Origin: Curvibacter cyanobacteriorum
Lineage (GTDB): Bacteria; Pseudomonadota; Gammaproteobacteria; Burkholderiales; Burkholderiaceae_C
Assembly (NCBI RefSeq): GCF_028649475.1
Contig: NZ_JAQSIP010000004.1
Location: 124,001-188,000, forward strand
Direction: 5' to 3'
Length of the DNA stretch: 64,000 nucleotides
Position numbers and translations under genes: made by a program. Positions 40,151 to 51,548 of the stretch are shown piece by piece (within the stretch, counting starts at the first letter, position 1; each line of letters opens with the position of its first letter). The notes under the pieces are model-generated. The model did not search any database. It was not told the origin of the DNA and was given only the letters and a program-made list of their open reading frames with translations.

Positions 40151-41866
40151 ATGACCGAACCCCACGATCCCGCTGACCGCCCTGAACCCAGCGCTTTGGC
40201 GCCTCTGGCCCCGCCCCAACGGCCCCTGAGCCCGGCCGACCGCCCCGCGACCGCGCCCGGGCGGGCCCGGCGCCGTTCGCGTGGCTGGGTCTGGGGCCTG
40301 TTGGCCCTGGTCTTGCTGGCGGGCGGGGGGGGCGGCTGGTACCTCTGGCAGGCCCGCAGCGCCGGGGCCGATGGGGCCGAGGGCGCGGCCACGGCCCCAG
40401 GCGGTGCCCCGGGCGGAGGGGGCCGGCGACCCGGTGGCAGCCGCACTCAACCGGTGTCGGCCCAGGCCGCGCGCCTGCAGGACGTGCGGGTCACCGTCAC
40501 CGCCATTGGCAACGTCACGGCGCTGAACACCGCCACCGTGCGCTCGCGGGTGGACGGCGAGCTGCGCCGCGTGCTGTTCAAAGAAGGGCAGCAGGTCAAG
40601 GCCGGCGATTTGCTGGCCGAGATCGACCCGCGCGCCTACGAAGTCGCGCTGGCCCAGGTGCAAGGGCAGCTGGCCCGTGATGCGGCCCAGCTGCGCAACG
40701 CCGAGCTGGACCTGGCCCGCTACAAGGACCTGCTGGCCAAGGACTCGATTGCGCGTCAGCAGGTCGACACCCAGGAGGCCCTGGTGGCCCAGTTGCGCGG
40801 CACCGTGCAGACCGATCAGGCGCTGGTGGACAACGCCAAGCTGCAGCTGTCCTACACCCGCATCACCGCGCCCATCAGCGGTCGCCTCGGCCTGCGCCTG
40901 GTGGACCTGGGCAACACGGTGCGCGCCAGCGACACCACGGGCCTGGTCAGCATCACCCAGACCCAGCCGGTCGCGGTGGTGTTTGCGGTGCCTGAGATCC
41001 ACCTGCCGCTGATCAACCGCAAGCTCAAGGCCGGGGGCCTGACGGTCGAGGCCTGGGACCGCGAGCAACGCCAACGCCTGGCGCAAGGCCGGGTCATCAC
41101 CACCGACAACGCGATCGATGCCGCCACCGGCACCATCAAGCTCAAGGCCGAGTTGGCCAATGCCGACGGCGCACTGTTCCCGAACCAGTTCGTCAACATC
41201 CGCCTGCAGCTGGACACCCTGAGCCAGACCCTGGCGGTGCCCAACAACGCGGTCCAGCGCGGCAGCATGGGCACGTTTGTCTACCTGATCAAGGAAGACA
41301 GCAGCGTCACCCTGCGCAAAGTCACCACCGGTGCGGTCGATGGCGCCTGGGTCGCGGTCGAAGGCGACCTCCAGCCCGGCGATCGCCTGGTCACCGACGG
41401 CGCCGACCGCCTGCGCGAAGGCGCCAAGGTCGAAGTCATCGCCGCCAACCGAAACCGCCCAGGCGGTGGTGCCGGGGCTGCGGGCAAGGCGGACGCCGCT
41501 GGGGGCGGCAAGCCGGTGTCGGACGCTGGGGCCCCCGGCGCTCCCGGTGCTCCTGGTGCTCCCGGCGCTCCCGGCGCTCCCATCACCCCTAGCGCTCCCG
41601 TCACGTCGGCCGCCCCGGGCGCGGCCAAGCCGGGGCCCGCTGCGGCCGCCAGCGCCGGTGGCACCCCGTCCACAGCGGCGCCGGCCCCGTCGGCTGGCAC
41701 CGTCGGTGGCGCCGACAGCGCGGCCGCGGGCGGCGCCCGACCGGCCTGGATGGACCGCCTGCCGCCTGAGCTGGTCGACAAACTCATGGCCATGCCGCCC
41801 GAGGAGCGCAAAGCGTATTTGCAGAAGCTGCGCGAACGCCGCCAGCAACGCGAAAGCGGGGGCTGA
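40151..41866 (+). CDS. mdtA: RND efflux membrane fusion protein MdtA
   Basis: A 571-residue adaptor, longer than the usual 400-415. An inner-membrane anchor (about 45-65), then lipoyl and hairpin regions (TVRSRVDGELRRVLFKEGQQ, LSYTRITAPISGRLGLRLVD) and barrel. The extra length is mostly a C-terminal tail with six GAP triplets (460-477; 9-bp DNA repeats 41528-41581), an Ala/Pro/Gly-rich stretch and a charged end. It connects MdtBC to the outer membrane factor. The open frame upstream of ATG 40151 is not family-like. Confidence 0.93.
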   Translation: MTEPHDPADRPEPSALAPLAPPQRPLSPADRPATAPGRARRRSRGWVWGLLALVLLAGGGGGWYLWQARSAGADGAEGAATAPGGAPGGGGRRPGGSRTQPVSAQAARLQDVRVTVTAIGNVTALNTATVRSRVDGELRRVLFKEGQQVKAGDLLAEIDPRAYEVALAQVQGQLARDAAQLRNAELDLARYKDLLAKDSIARQQVDTQEALVAQLRGTVQTDQALVDNAKLQLSYTRITAPISGRLGLRLVDLGNTVRASDTTGLVSITQTQPVAVVFAVPEIHLPLINRKLKAGGLTVEAWDREQRQRLAQGRVITTDNAIDAATGTIKLKAELANADGALFPNQFVNIRLQLDTLSQTLAVPNNAVQRGSMGTFVYLIKEDSSVTLRKVTTGAVDGAWVAVEGDLQPGDRLVTDGADRLREGAKVEVIAANRNRPGGGAGAAGKADAAGGGKPVSDAGAPGAPGAPGAPGAPGAPITPSAPVTSAAPGAAKPGPAAAASAGGTPSTAAPAPSAGTVGGADSAAAGGARPAWMDRLPPELVDKLMAMPPEERKAYLQKLRERRQQRESGG

Positions 41867-41921
41867 GCCATGCACGCCTGCCTGTTGCCTGCGGCCCGCT
41901 TGACCCGCGGAGCCTGAGCGC

Positions 41922-44900
41922 ATGAACCTGTCACGCCTGTTCATCCTGCGCCCGGTGGCCACCTCCTTGCTGATGGTGGCGCTGCTGCTGGTCGGCCTGC
42001 TGGCCTACCGCCTGCTGCCGCTGTCGGCGCTGCCGGAGGTGGACTACCCCACCATCCAGGTCACCACCCTGTACCCCGGTGCCAGCCCCGACGTGCTGAC
42101 CTCGGCGGTGACCGCCCCGCTGGAGCGCCAGTTCGGCCAGATGCCGGGGCTGTCGCAAATGTCCTCCACCAGTTCGGGCGGAGCCTCGGTCATCACCTTG
42201 CGCTTTGCGCTCGATGTGACCCTCGATGTCGCCGAGCAGCAGGTGCAGGCGGCCATCAACGCGGGCAGCAACCTGCTGCCCAACGACCTGCCCATGCCGC
42301 CCACCTACAGCAAGGTGAACCCGGCCGACGCGCCCATCCTGACGCTGGCCATCACCTCCAAGACCTTGCCGGTGATCCGCGTCCACGACCTGGTCGAGTC
42401 GCGCGTGGCGCAGAAGATTTCGCAGGTGTCGGGCGTGGGTCTGGTGGCCATCGCGGGCGGGCGCCGCCCGGCCGTGCGCATCCAGGCCAACCCGGTGGCG
42501 CTGGCCTCGGCGGGCCTGTCGCTGGAGGACGTGCGCACCGTCATCACCGCGGCCAATGTGAACCAGGCCAAGGGCAGTTTTGACGGCCCTTCACGCGCCT
42601 CGACGGTGGACGCCAACGATCAGCTCAAGTCGTCGGCCGAATACGCCAACCTGATCCTGGCTTACAAGAATGGCAACCCGATCCGCCTGAAGGACATGGC
42701 CGAGGTGGTCGATGACGCTGAAAACCTGCGCCTGGCCGCCTGGGCCGACCTGCAGCCTGGCGTGATCCTGAACGTGCAGCGCCAGCCCGGCGCCAACGTG
42801 ATCGAAACCGTGGACCGCATCCAGGCCCTGCTGCCCCAGCTCAAGGCCACGCTGCCGGCCTCGGTCGAGGTGCAGGTGCTGACCGACCGCACCGTCACCA
42901 TCCGGGCCTCGGTGGCCGACGTGCAGTTCGAGCTGATGCTGGCCGTGGCCCTGGTGGTGATGGTGATCTTTGTCTTCCTGCGCAGCGTGCCGGCCACCCT
43001 GATCCCGGGGGTGGCGGTGCCGCTGTCCCTGGTCGGCACCTTTGGCGTCATGTACCTGGCGGGGTTTTCGATCAACAACCTCACGCTGATGGCGCTGACG
43101 ATTGCCACCGGCTTTGTGGTCGACGACGCCATCGTCATGATCGAGAACATCGCGCGCTATGTGGAGGAGGGCGAGTCCCCGCTGGAGGCGGCGCTCAAGG
43201 GCAGCAAGCAGATCGGTTTCACCATCATCTCGCTGACCATTTCGCTGATCGCGGTGTTGATCCCGCTGTTGTTCATGGCCGACGTGGTGGGGCGCTTGTT
43301 CCACGAGTTCGCCATCACACTGGCGGTGTCGATCCTGATCTCGGCGGTGGTGTCGCTGACCCTCACGCCGATGCTGTGCGCACGCATCCTGCGCCACACG
43401 CCCGAGGACAGCCATGGTCGCCTGTACCAGGCCACGGGCCGCTTTTTCGACCGCATGATCGCGGACTACGGCCGCATGCTGCGCTGGGTGCTGGACCGCC
43501 AGGCCCTGACCCTGCTGGCGTTCGCCGCCACCCTGGTGCTGACGGCGCTGCTCTACCTGTGGGTGCCCAAGGGCTTCTTCCCGGTGCAGGACACCGGGGT
43601 GATCCAGGCCATCACCGAGGCCTCGCAAGACACCTCGTTTGCCGCCATGTCCGAGCGCCAGCAGGCGCTGGCCGAGCAGGTGCTCAAAGACCCGGCGGTG
43701 CAGAGCCTGTCGTCCTTCATCGGGGTGGACGGGGCCAATGCCACCTTGAACGCCGGTCGCATGCTGATCAACCTCAAGCCGCGCGAGGAGCGCGACGCGA
43801 GCGCCAGCGAGGTGATCCGGCGCCTGTCGGCCAACCTGCAGGCGGTGCCGGGCATCGCGCTGTACATGCAGCCCGTGCAGGACCTGACCATCGAGGACCG
43901 CATCTCGCGCACCCAGTACCAGTTCATGCTGTCGTCGCCCCGCACTGACGAGCTGGCCAAGGCCTCGCAGGCTTTGGTGGCGCGGCTCAGGACCCGGCTC
44001 GAACTGGCCGATGTGGCCAGCGACCTGCAAGACCAAGGCCTGCAGGCCTGGGTGGAGATCGACCGCGATGCGGCCGGCCGCCTGGGCGTCACGGTGGCGG
44101 GCATCGATGCAGTGCTCTACAACGCCTTTGGCCAGCGCCTGATCTCGACCATCTTCACCCAGACCACGCAGTACCGCGTGGTGCTGGAGGTGGCGCCACG
44201 CTACAAGCTCGGGCCGTCGGCGCTGCAGCACCTGTACGTGACGTCGAGCACCGGTGTGCAGGTGCCGATGAGCGCGGTGGCCCGGGTCAGCGAGCGCCCG
44301 GTGTCGCTGGCCGTGAACCACGCGGGCCAGATCCCGTCGGTCACGATTTCGTTCAACGCGGGCGCAGGCGCATCCTTGGGCGAAGCGGTCGAGGCGATCA
44401 AGGCCGAGGTGGCCGCGCTGGACTTGCCGCTCAGCGTCGAGACCGGCTTCCAGGGGGCGGCACTGGCCTTCCAGGCCTCGCTGACCAACACCTTGCTGCT
44501 GATCTTGGCGGCGGTGGTGACCATGTACATCGTGCTCGGTGTGCTGTACGAGAGCTACATCCACCCGGTGACGATCTTGTCCACCTTGCCGTCCGCCGGG
44601 GTGGGCGCCTTGCTGGCCTTGCTGGTGGCCCGGCTGGAGCTGGGCATCATCGCCATCATCGGCGTGATCTTGTTGATCGGCATCGTGAAGAAGAACGCGA
44701 TCATGATGATCGACTTCGCGCTCGAGGCCGAGCGTGAGCAGGGCCTGCCCCCGCGCGAGGCCATCTACCAGGCCTGCCTGCTGCGCTTCCGCCCGATCCT
44801 GATGACCACGCTGGCGGCCCTGCTGGGCGCCTTGCCCCTGATGCTGGGCAGCGGCACCGGCAGCGAGCTGCGCCACCCGCTGGGGGTGACGATGGTCGGT

Positions 44901-45008
44901 GGGCTGATCGTCAGCCAATTGCTGACCCTGTTCACCACGCCGGTGATCTACTTGGCGTTTGCCGGGCTTGCGCAGCGCTGGCGTGAGGGGCGTGAGGGGC
45001 AGGTATGA
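41922..45008 (+). CDS. mdtB: RND multidrug efflux transporter MdtB
   Basis: A 1028-residue inner-membrane proton/drug antiporter with the twofold RND repeat. TM4 proton-relay pair Asp401/Asp402 lies in [37 protein letters not shown] begins the protein. MdtB and MdtC act as a mixed trimer. It begins 55 bp after mdtA; its TGA at 45006-45008 overlaps an ATG at 45005. Confidence 0.95.
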   Translation: MNLSRLFILRPVATSLLMVALLLVGLLAYRLLPLSALPEVDYPTIQVTTLYPGASPDVLTSAVTAPLERQFGQMPGLSQMSSTSSGGASVITLRFALDVTLDVAEQQVQAAINAGSNLLPNDLPMPPTYSKVNPADAPILTLAITSKTLPVIRVHDLVESRVAQKISQVSGVGLVAIAGGRRPAVRIQANPVALASAGLSLEDVRTVITAANVNQAKGSFDGPSRASTVDANDQLKSSAEYANLILAYKNGNPIRLKDMAEVVDDAENLRLAAWADLQPGVILNVQRQPGANVIETVDRIQALLPQLKATLPASVEVQVLTDRTVTIRASVADVQFELMLAVALVVMVIFVFLRSVPATLIPGVAVPLSLVGTFGVMYLAGFSINNLTLMALTIATGFVVDDAIVMIENIARYVEEGESPLEAALKGSKQIGFTIISLTISLIAVLIPLLFMADVVGRLFHEFAITLAVSILISAVVSLTLTPMLCARILRHTPEDSHGRLYQATGRFFDRMIADYGRMLRWVLDRQALTLLAFAATLVLTALLYLWVPKGFFPVQDTGVIQAITEASQDTSFAAMSERQQALAEQVLKDPAVQSLSSFIGVDGANATLNAGRMLINLKPREERDASASEVIRRLSANLQAVPGIALYMQPVQDLTIEDRISRTQYQFMLSSPRTDELAKASQALVARLRTRLELADVASDLQDQGLQAWVEIDRDAAGRLGVTVAGIDAVLYNAFGQRLISTIFTQTTQYRVVLEVAPRYKLGPSALQHLYVTSSTGVQVPMSAVARVSERPVSLAVNHAGQIPSVTISFNAGAGASLGEAVEAIKAEVAALDLPLSVETGFQGAALAFQASLTNTLLLILAAVVTMYIVLGVLYESYIHPVTILSTLPSAGVGALLALLVARLELGIIAIIGVILLIGIVKKNAIMMIDFALEAEREQGLPPREAIYQACLLRFRPILMTTLAALLGALPLMLGSGTGSELRHPLGVTMVGGLIVSQLLTLFTTPVIYLAFAGLAQRWREGREGQV

Positions 45009-45040
45009 GTGCTTGGTTTGGCTTTGGCTTGCTTTTTTGC

Positions 45041-45240
45041 CCTTCGCTCCGCTCTGAACAAGCAGTGCTTTCGCTGAGGGCGGAGGCCGGGTTTGCGCCC
45101 CGGCAGGCGCCTCACTTTTTTTGCTTCGCCAAAAAAAGTAAGCAAAAAAAGGCGACCCGAAGTCAGGGCCGCTGCGCGGTCCCCTGCGCTGCTCACACCA
45201 GGGGGGGGCCCGCGAAACTCGCTTCGCTCAAACAGTCGCG
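45041..45240 (+). repeat. Dispersed-type repeat element, left arm of large inverted repeat
   Basis: About 200 bp matching the reverse complement of 45545-45747 with many substitutions; 45211-45240 is a perfect 30-bp match to 45545-45574. It contains a hairpin with stem ACTTTTTTTG (45114-45123)/CAAAAAAAGT (45130-45139) and loop CTTCGC. Elements of this look occur in many Burkholderiales and Xanthomonas genomes (recollection), often mis-annotated as small proteins. Confidence 0.8.
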
Positions 45241-45544
45241 GGTCCTTATCCCCCTGGTGCTGCGCTGCTCGGCCCTGACACACGGGACAAGCGGGATCGG
45301 ACAAGCTCACCACCGCACTGGCGAATGTGCTTTTCGGGGAAGATCTGAAACGGGCAATTGGGTTGAGGCCCAAGTTCAGGTTTGGGTCATACCCAAAACC
45401 AAAGCCAAGGCAGCCCCTTCCGACTTGGCCACCACTGGTCGAGCTGGGTTGCGAGGCGCCGCTGCGCAGCAGCAGGCGTTGGGGCCCGTGTTCGACCGCC
45501 CGTCTCACCCGGCGAGCAGCGTAGGCCGGGGCGGAAAAAGGGCT

Positions 45545-45747
45545 CGCGACTGTTTGAGCGAAGCGAGTTTCGCGAGACCCCGCCCTGGCCGAGCAGCGCA
45601 GCGGACCCTGCGCAGCAGGGCGGGTGAGTCGGGTCGCCTTTCTTTGCTTACTTTCTTTGGCGAGACAAAGAAAGTGAGGCGCCCGCCGGGGCGCCATCCC
45701 GGCCTCCGCCCTCAGCCAGCGCACTGCGTGTTCAGAGCGAAGCGAGG
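45545..45747 (-). repeat. Right arm of the large inverted repeat
   Basis: Inverted copy of 45041-45240. Its hairpin is ACTTTCTTTG (45650-45659)/CAAAGAAAGT (45666-45675): the T-to-C change in one strand is matched by A-to-G in the other. The 304 bp between the arms holds no recognisable gene and only short repeats. Confidence 0.8.
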
Positions 45748-45777
45748 GGCTCTCCCTTGTCTCCCAGTCAACCTCGC

Positions 45778-45828
<51 letters not shown>

Positions 45829-45897
45829 AACAGCCCAGATCGGACAGGCCGCCCCTTTCGCTGGCCAGGCCCACCGCACCCCTGAGAGGCTCACCCC

Positions 45898-48800
45898 ATG
45901 AACTTCTCCGAGCCCTTCATCCGCCGCCCCATCGCGACCAGCCTGATCACCATGGGCATCGTGCTGGCCGGCATCATTGCGTTCTTCCTGCTGCCCGTCG
46001 CCCCGCTGCCCCAGGTCGACTTTCCGACCATCTCGGTCTCGGCCAGCCTGCCCGGTGCCAGCCCCGAAACCATGGCCACCACGGTGGCCACGCCGCTGGA
46101 GCGCGCCCTGGGCAGCATCGCCGGGGTGTCGGAAATCACCTCGTCATCGTCGCTGGGCAACACCCGCGTCACCTTGCAGTTCGAGCTGGACCGCGACATC
46201 AACGGCGCCGCGCGCGACGTGCAGGCGGCCATCAACGCTTCGCGGGCCCTGTTGCCCACGGGGCTGCCCAGCAACCCCACCTACCGCAAAGTCAACCCGG
46301 CCGATGCGCCCATCATGATCCTGGCGCTGACCTCGGACGTGCTCGCGCGTGGCCAGATGTACGACGCCGCCTCCACCGTGCTGGCCCAGCGCCTCGCGCA
46401 GGTCAACGGCGTGGGGCAGGTGGTGGTTGGCGGTGGCGCCTTGCCGGCGGTGCGGGTCGAGCTGGACCCCAACCGGCTGGCCGCCAGCGGCATCGCCATC
46501 GACAGTGTGCGCGCGGCCCTGGTGGCCACCAACGCAAACCGCCCCAAAGGCTCGCTCGAGGACAGCCAGCGCAGCTGGCAGATCGGCGCCAACGACCAGG
46601 CTTTCACCGCGGCCGAATACGCCCCCCTGGTGCTGCGCTATGCCAACGGCAACGCGATCCGCCTGCGCGACGTGGGCGAGGTCATTGACTCGGTGCAGGA
46701 CGTGCGCAATTACGGCGCGGCCAACGGCAAGCCCTCCATCCTGCTGATTTTGTTCAAGCAACCCGGCGCCAACATCATCGAGACCGTGGACGAAGTGCGT
46801 CGCCTGCTGCCGCAACTGCGCGCCTCGATCCCCAGCGCCATCGACCTCGATGTGGTGGTCGACCGCACCCCGACCATCCGCGCCTCGCTGCGCGAGGTCG
46901 AGCGCTCGCTGGCCATCTCGATCGGTTTGGTGATCCTGGTGGTGTTTGTGTTCCTGCGCCATTTCCGCTCGGCGCTGATCCCCAGCGTGGCCGTGCCCGC
47001 CTCGCTGGCCGGCACCTTTGGCGTCATGTACCTGTGCGGCTACAGCCTCGACAACCTGTCGCTGATGGCGCTGACGGTGGCCACGGGCTTTGTGGTGGAC
47101 GATGCCATCGTGGTGCTGGAGAACATCTCGCGCCACATGGAGCGCGGCAAGTCCGCCCTGCAGGCGGCCCTGGACGGCTCGCGCGAGATTGGCTTCACGG
47201 TGCTGTCGATCAGCCTGTCGCTGATCGCCGTGTTCATCCCCGTGCTGCTCATGGGGGGCGTGGTGGGGCGTTTGTTCCGTGAGTTCGCGGTGGTGCTGTC
47301 GGTCGCCATCCTGGTGTCGATGGTGATCTCGCTGAGCACCACCCCAATGATGTGCGCGGTGCTGCTCAAGCCTCAGGCGCCTGCCACCCACCCGGGGCGC
47401 TGGGCGCGCTGGGGGCTGCGCTTTCGGCGCGCGCTGCAGCGCCTGTACCGGCGCACGCTGGCGCTGGCCCTGCGCTGGCAGCCCATCACCCTGTTGTTGC
47501 TGGCCGGGGTGATTGGCCTCAATGTCTACCTGTACCGCGAGGTGCCCAAGGGCTTCTTCCCGCAGCAGGACACCGGGCGCATCGTGGGCAACATCCGGGC
47601 CGACCAGGCCACGTCTTTCCAGGCCATGCAGCGCCGGCTGGACCGCTTCATGACCATCGTGCGGGCCGACCCGGCGGTGGCCTCGGTCAGCGGTTTCACG
47701 GGGGGCGGGCAGCGCAACACGGCGTCGATGTTTGTCTCGCTCAAGCCCCTGGCGGAGCGCGGTGTCAGTGCCGACCAGGTCATCAACCGCCTGCGCGGCA
47801 AGCTGGCCAGCGAGCCCGGCGCCAACCTGTTCCTCAACCCAGTGCAGGACATCCGCATTGGCGCGCGCCCGTCCAATTCGCAGTACGAATACACCCTGTT
47901 GGCCGACACGCTGGAGGACCTGCGCACCTGGGAGCCCCGCATCCGCCGCGCGGTCATGGCGCTGCCCGAGTTGCTCGACGTGAATTCGGACATGCAGGAG
48001 AAGGGCTTGCAGAACTCGCTGGTGATCGACCGCGATGCCGCCACCCGCCTGGGCCTGAGCATGGCCAACATCGACACCACGCTGAACGACGCCTTTGGCC
48101 AGCGCCAGGTGGGCGTGATCTACAACCCGCTCAACCAGTACCGGGTGGTGATGGCGCTGGCGCCCGAGTACCAGCAGTCGCCCGAGTCGCTGCGGCAGTT
48201 GCGCTTCACTTCCAGCACCGGCGCCCAGGTGCCGTTGTCGGCCTTTGCCCGCGTGGAGCTGACCAACACGCCGCTGTCGGTCACACACGAGGCCGGCGCG
48301 CCCGACACCACGATCAGCTTCGCGCTGGCGCCCGGGGTGTCGCTGTCCCAGGCCACCGCAGCGATCGAGGAAGCGGTCGGCGCGCTGGGCGTGCCGGTCA
48401 GTGTGCGGGGCCGCTTTGGCGGCACGGCGGGCGCATTCCAGCAGTCGATGGAGAGCCAGCCCTGGCTGATCCTGGCCGCGCTGATCACCATCTACCTGGT
48501 GCTGGGCATCCTGTACGAGAACCTGATCCACCCCATCACCATCCTGTCGACCCTGCCGTCGGCGGGGGTGGGGGCCTTGCTGGCGCTGATGTTGACGGGC
48601 ACCGAGTTCTCGATCATTGCCTTGATCGGGGTGATCTTGCTGATTGGCATCGTCAAGAAGAACGCCATCATGATGCTGGACTTCGCCATCACGCGGCAGC
48701 GCGAGGCCGAGCTCAAGGGCTTGCAGCTGAGCGCCGCGCAGGCCATTTACCGGGCCTGCCAACTGCGCGTGCGCCCGATCCTGATGACCACGGTGGCCGC

Positions 48801-49038
48801 CATCTTTGGAGCCGTGCCCCTGGCCTTGGGGGCCGGCGATGGCGCCGAACTGCGCCGCCCGCTGGGCATCGCGATTGTGGGGGGCCTGCTGTTCAGTCAG
48901 CTGCTGACCCTGTACACCACCCCGGTGGTGTTTGTCTGCATGGACCGACTGCGCCAGCGCTGGCGCCGTCGTCGTGCCCGTCCCACCGAGGCGCATGGGG
49001 CCCTGCCGGCCCCCTCGCTTGAAAGAGCTGTTCCATGA
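45898..49038 (+). CDS. mdtC: RND multidrug efflux transporter MdtC
   Basis: A 1046-residue RND antiporter, paralogue of MdtB. Asp401/Asp402 in [17 protein letters not shown] are in the same place as in Mdt[21 protein letters not shown] starts the protein. Normally adjacent to mdtB; here 889 bp of repeat DNA separates them. Its stop overlaps the next gene's start (ATGA 49035-49038). Confidence 0.95.
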   Translation: MNFSEPFIRRPIATSLITMGIVLAGIIAFFLLPVAPLPQVDFPTISVSASLPGASPETMATTVATPLERALGSIAGVSEITSSSSLGNTRVTLQFELDRDINGAARDVQAAINASRALLPTGLPSNPTYRKVNPADAPIMILALTSDVLARGQMYDAASTVLAQRLAQVNGVGQVVVGGGALPAVRVELDPNRLAASGIAIDSVRAALVATNANRPKGSLEDSQRSWQIGANDQAFTAAEYAPLVLRYANGNAIRLRDVGEVIDSVQDVRNYGAANGKPSILLILFKQPGANIIETVDEVRRLLPQLRASIPSAIDLDVVVDRTPTIRASLREVERSLAISIGLVILVVFVFLRHFRSALIPSVAVPASLAGTFGVMYLCGYSLDNLSLMALTVATGFVVDDAIVVLENISRHMERGKSALQAALDGSREIGFTVLSISLSLIAVFIPVLLMGGVVGRLFREFAVVLSVAILVSMVISLSTTPMMCAVLLKPQAPATHPGRWARWGLRFRRALQRLYRRTLALALRWQPITLLLLAGVIGLNVYLYREVPKGFFPQQDTGRIVGNIRADQATSFQAMQRRLDRFMTIVRADPAVASVSGFTGGGQRNTASMFVSLKPLAERGVSADQVINRLRGKLASEPGANLFLNPVQDIRIGARPSNSQYEYTLLADTLEDLRTWEPRIRRAVMALPELLDVNSDMQEKGLQNSLVIDRDAATRLGLSMANIDTTLNDAFGQRQVGVIYNPLNQYRVVMALAPEYQQSPESLRQLRFTSSTGAQVPLSAFARVELTNTPLSVTHEAGAPDTTISFALAPGVSLSQATAAIEEAVGALGVPVSVRGRFGGTAGAFQQSMESQPWLILAALITIYLVLGILYENLIHPITILSTLPSAGVGALLALMLTGTEFSIIALIGVILLIGIVKKNAIMMLDFAITRQREAELKGLQLSAAQAIYRACQLRVRPILMTTVAAIFGAVPLALGAGDGAELRRPLGIAIVGGLLFSQLLTLYTTPVVFVCMDRLRQRWRRRRARPTEAHGALPAPSLERAVP

Positions 49039-50588
49039 AAGCTGAGTCTTTGTTGTCGTTGCTGAGCCCTGGGGCCCGGTTGCTCGTGTCGGGCCGGGTC
49101 GGCGTGTTGCGGGGGGCCGCGCCGGCCCCCCGGGGGCGTGTCGCCGGGCGGGCCCTGGCCGCCGTGGCGCTGGCCAGCCTGGCTGCCTGTTCCCAGGCGC
49201 CGGTGTACCAGCGGCCCGAGGTGGCCACCCCCGCCGCTTTCCGCGAGTCGGCCTGGCAGGCTGCGCAGCCCCAAAGCCCCGACGTGCTCGACGACTGGTG
49301 GACCCAGTTCAAGGACCCGGTGCTCAGCGAGCTGCAGGCCCAGGTGGTGGTCAACAACCAGAGCCTGCAGGCGGTGGTGGCCCAGTACCGCTCGGCCGAG
49401 GCCGCGGTGGCGATCAGCCGCGCCGCCCAGTTCCCCACGGTCACGGGCACGCTGGGGGCGTCGCGCAGCGTCAGCGGCACCACCAACAGCACGGGCACCA
49501 GCGGGTCATCGACCCCGGTGAATGTGTTTTCGCTCGGCGCCAACGCGAGCTGGGACACCGACCTGTGGGGGCGCCTGGCCAACGCCACCGAGGCCGCCCG
49601 GACCCAGGCGCAGGCCAGCCGGAGTGACTTGCTGGCCGCCCGCCTGTCGCTGCAGGTGACCCTGGCGCAGACCTACTTCTCATTGCGCAGCGTCGAAACC
49701 CAGGCCCAGTCGCTGGCGCGCGCGGTGCAGGCCTACGAGCAGTCGCTGCAGCTGACCCAGAACCGCTACGCCGCGGGCGTGGCGGGCGCAGCAGACGTGG
49801 CCCAGGCGCAGACCCAGCTGAAGTCCGCGCAGGCGCAGGCGATCGAATTGCGCCTGCAGCGGGCCCAGCTGGAACACGCGCTGGCGGTGCTGCTGGGCCA
49901 GGCCCCGGCCAACTTCCGCCTGGCCGAAACCGCCCGCCTGCCCGAAGCCCCGCCCGCGCCCCGCTTGCTGCCCGCCAGCCTGCTGCAGCGCCGCCCCGAC
50001 ATCGCGGCGGCCGAGCGCCGCGTGGCGGTGGCCAATGCCCAGGTCGGCGTGACGCGGGCGGCGTTCTTTCCATCGCTGACCCTGTCGGCCAGCGGGGGCT
50101 ACCGCGCCAACCAGTGGTCCGACCTGGTCAGCCTGCCGCACCGGTTCTGGTCGCTGGGCCCCAGCATGGCCCTGGCCTTGTTCGATGCGGGCGGGCGCGA
50201 GGCGGCCACCCGCCAGGCCTGGCTGGCGGTGGACCAGGCCTCCGCCAACTACCGCCAGGTGGTGCTGACGGCGTTCCAGGAAGTCGAGGACAACTTGGTC
50301 GCCGCCGATGCGCTGGCCCAGGAAGCCCAGGTGCAGGCCGAGGCCTTGGCCGCGGCCCGGCGGGCGCTGGAGATCGTCAGCAACCAATACAAAGCGGGCA
50401 CGGTCAGCTACCTGAATGTGATCAGCGCCCAGGCCACGGCCCTGACGGCAGAGAACACCTTGACCACGGTGCGCAACCGCCAATTGCTGGCAGTGGGACA
50501 ATTGCTCAAAAATGCGGCGGGCCGTTGGGACTTGCCGCTGTCCACCGAGGGGGCGGCACCTGCCGCCCAGAAGCCACCGGGCGCTTGA
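49035..50588 (+). CDS. Outer membrane efflux lipoprotein, NodT/OprM family
   Basis: A 517-residue TolC-type channel. Lipobox SLAAC gives Cys52; the leader is longer than usual, so the true start may be downstream, though the ATGA overlap with mdtC favours 49035. The tandem OEP domains follow, with [20 protein letters not shown] and [20 protein letters not shown] in matching repeat positions and [11 protein letters not shown]. Completes the MdtABC pump across the outer membrane. Confidence 0.93.
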   Translation: MKAESLLSLLSPGARLLVSGRVGVLRGAAPAPRGRVAGRALAAVALASLAACSQAPVYQRPEVATPAAFRESAWQAAQPQSPDVLDDWWTQFKDPVLSELQAQVVVNNQSLQAVVAQYRSAEAAVAISRAAQFPTVTGTLGASRSVSGTTNSTGTSGSSTPVNVFSLGANASWDTDLWGRLANATEAARTQAQASRSDLLAARLSLQVTLAQTYFSLRSVETQAQSLARAVQAYEQSLQLTQNRYAAGVAGAADVAQAQTQLKSAQAQAIELRLQRAQLEHALAVLLGQAPANFRLAETARLPEAPPAPRLLPASLLQRRPDIAAAERRVAVANAQVGVTRAAFFPSLTLSASGGYRANQWSDLVSLPHRFWSLGPSMALALFDAGGREAATRQAWLAVDQASANYRQVVLTAFQEVEDNLVAADALAQEAQVQAEALAAARRALEIVSNQYKAGTVSYLNVISAQATALTAENTLTTVRNRQLLAVGQLLKNAAGRWDLPLSTEGAAPAAQKPPGA

Positions 50589-50674
50589 AGTTCTTTACAC
50601 GCACGGGGTTGAACTGTGGACCGGTTTTGTCATCAAAATCGACATCTCAGCGTCCAAACCGACCGAGGTTTTCC

Positions 50675-51442
50675 ATGAACAAACTGCTCATCCTCAGTGC
50701 CAGCCTGCTGGCAGCGACCGGTGCTGTCCAGGCCCAGGAGCTGGGCCGCGTGGTCTCCTCCACGCCCGTGATCCAGCCCGTGGCGGTGCAGCAACAAAGC
50801 TGCGGTACCACCCCGATGGTGGTGCAGGCGCCCAAGTCCGGTGCCGGCGCCTTGGTGGGGGCGGTCGCGGGCGGGGCCATTGGCAACGCGCTGGGCGGCG
50901 GCGCTGGGCGCGCGGTGGCCACGGCGGCCGGTCTGATGGGCGGCGCCATCCTGGGCGACCACATCGAAGGCGCGGGTGCCACGCAGGTGGCCCAGGTGCC
51001 GCAATGCAGCACCCAGACCGTCTATGAAAACCGCCAGGTTGGTTACAACGTGGTCTACGAATACGGGGGCCGCCAGCACACCGCCATGATGGCCAACGAC
51101 CCGGGGCCCACCGTGCAACTGCAGGTCAACCCGGTGGTGCAGGGCGTCGGCAGTGCGCCGGTCAACTACGGCCAAAGCACCCAGACCAGCCAGATCACCT
51201 ACACCCAGCCGATCTACACCGAACCCACCACGGTGGTGACGCAGACCGTCTACCCGACCACCACCTACACCACCTACGCGCCGGCGTACTACCCGCAGCC
51301 TTACTACGTGGCCCCATCCTATTACCCGGCGGTCACGCTGGGGGTGGGGCTGGGCCTGGGGTACTGGGCCGGTTCACGCGGGGGCTACCGCGGGGGCTAT
51401 TACCACGGTGGTGGTTGGCGAGGTGGCCGCGGCTGGCGCTGA
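50675..51442 (+). CDS. Glycine-zipper 2TM envelope protein
   Basis: A 255-residue secreted protein: signal peptide (about 1-20, ATGAVQAQ), a glycine-zipper domain (GALVGAVAGGAIGNALGGG, then AGLMGGAILGDHIEG), a Gln/Thr/Tyr-rich region and a Gly/Arg/Tyr-rich C-terminus. Role unknown; relatives are outer-membrane 17-kDa-antigen-like proteins. ATG 50675 chosen for the signal peptide; the longer open frame overlaps the efflux gene. A terminator follows. Confidence 0.82.
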   Translation: MNKLLILSASLLAATGAVQAQELGRVVSSTPVIQPVAVQQQSCGTTPMVVQAPKSGAGALVGAVAGGAIGNALGGGAGRAVATAAGLMGGAILGDHIEGAGATQVAQVPQCSTQTVYENRQVGYNVVYEYGGRQHTAMMANDPGPTVQLQVNPVVQGVGSAPVNYGQSTQTSQITYTQPIYTEPTTVVTQTVYPTTTYTTYAPAYYPQPYYVAPSYYPAVTLGVGLGLGYWAGSRGGYRGGYYHGGGWRGGRGWR

Positions 51443-51454
51443 GGCGCGCTGTCA

Positions 51455-51477
51455 GGGCCGCTGATCGGCCCCTTTTT
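51455..51477 (+). terminator. Rho-independent terminator of the glycine-zipper gene
   Basis: GGGCCG (51455-51460), loop CTGAT, CGGCCC (51466-51471), then C and five T. It starts 13 bp after the stop codon. Confidence 0.8.
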
Positions 51478-51548
51478 CAGGCCACCCCGCCGGGCGGGAC
51501 TGCGCTGCTTGCCAAGTCGGCCCAGTGACCGTTTTTTTTGGGGCGGCC

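Noticed and set aside
37616..41962. A 1448-codon minus-strand open frame running from inside mdtA/mdtB to the SDR gene
   Set aside because: It is antisense to mdtA, DUF2905 and the methyltransferase; only its last 258 codons match a family. High GC with third-position bias removes stops on the opposite strand.
46144..48996. A 950-codon minus-strand open frame opposite mdtC, and a 775-codon one opposite mdtB (42591-44918)
   Set aside because: His/Gln/Arg/Gly-rich composition without domains, typical of antisense frames of GC-rich RND genes.
51528..51548. T8 run before the cca 3' end as a terminator
   Set aside because: No stem directly precedes it on the plus strand and it is on the wrong strand for cca.
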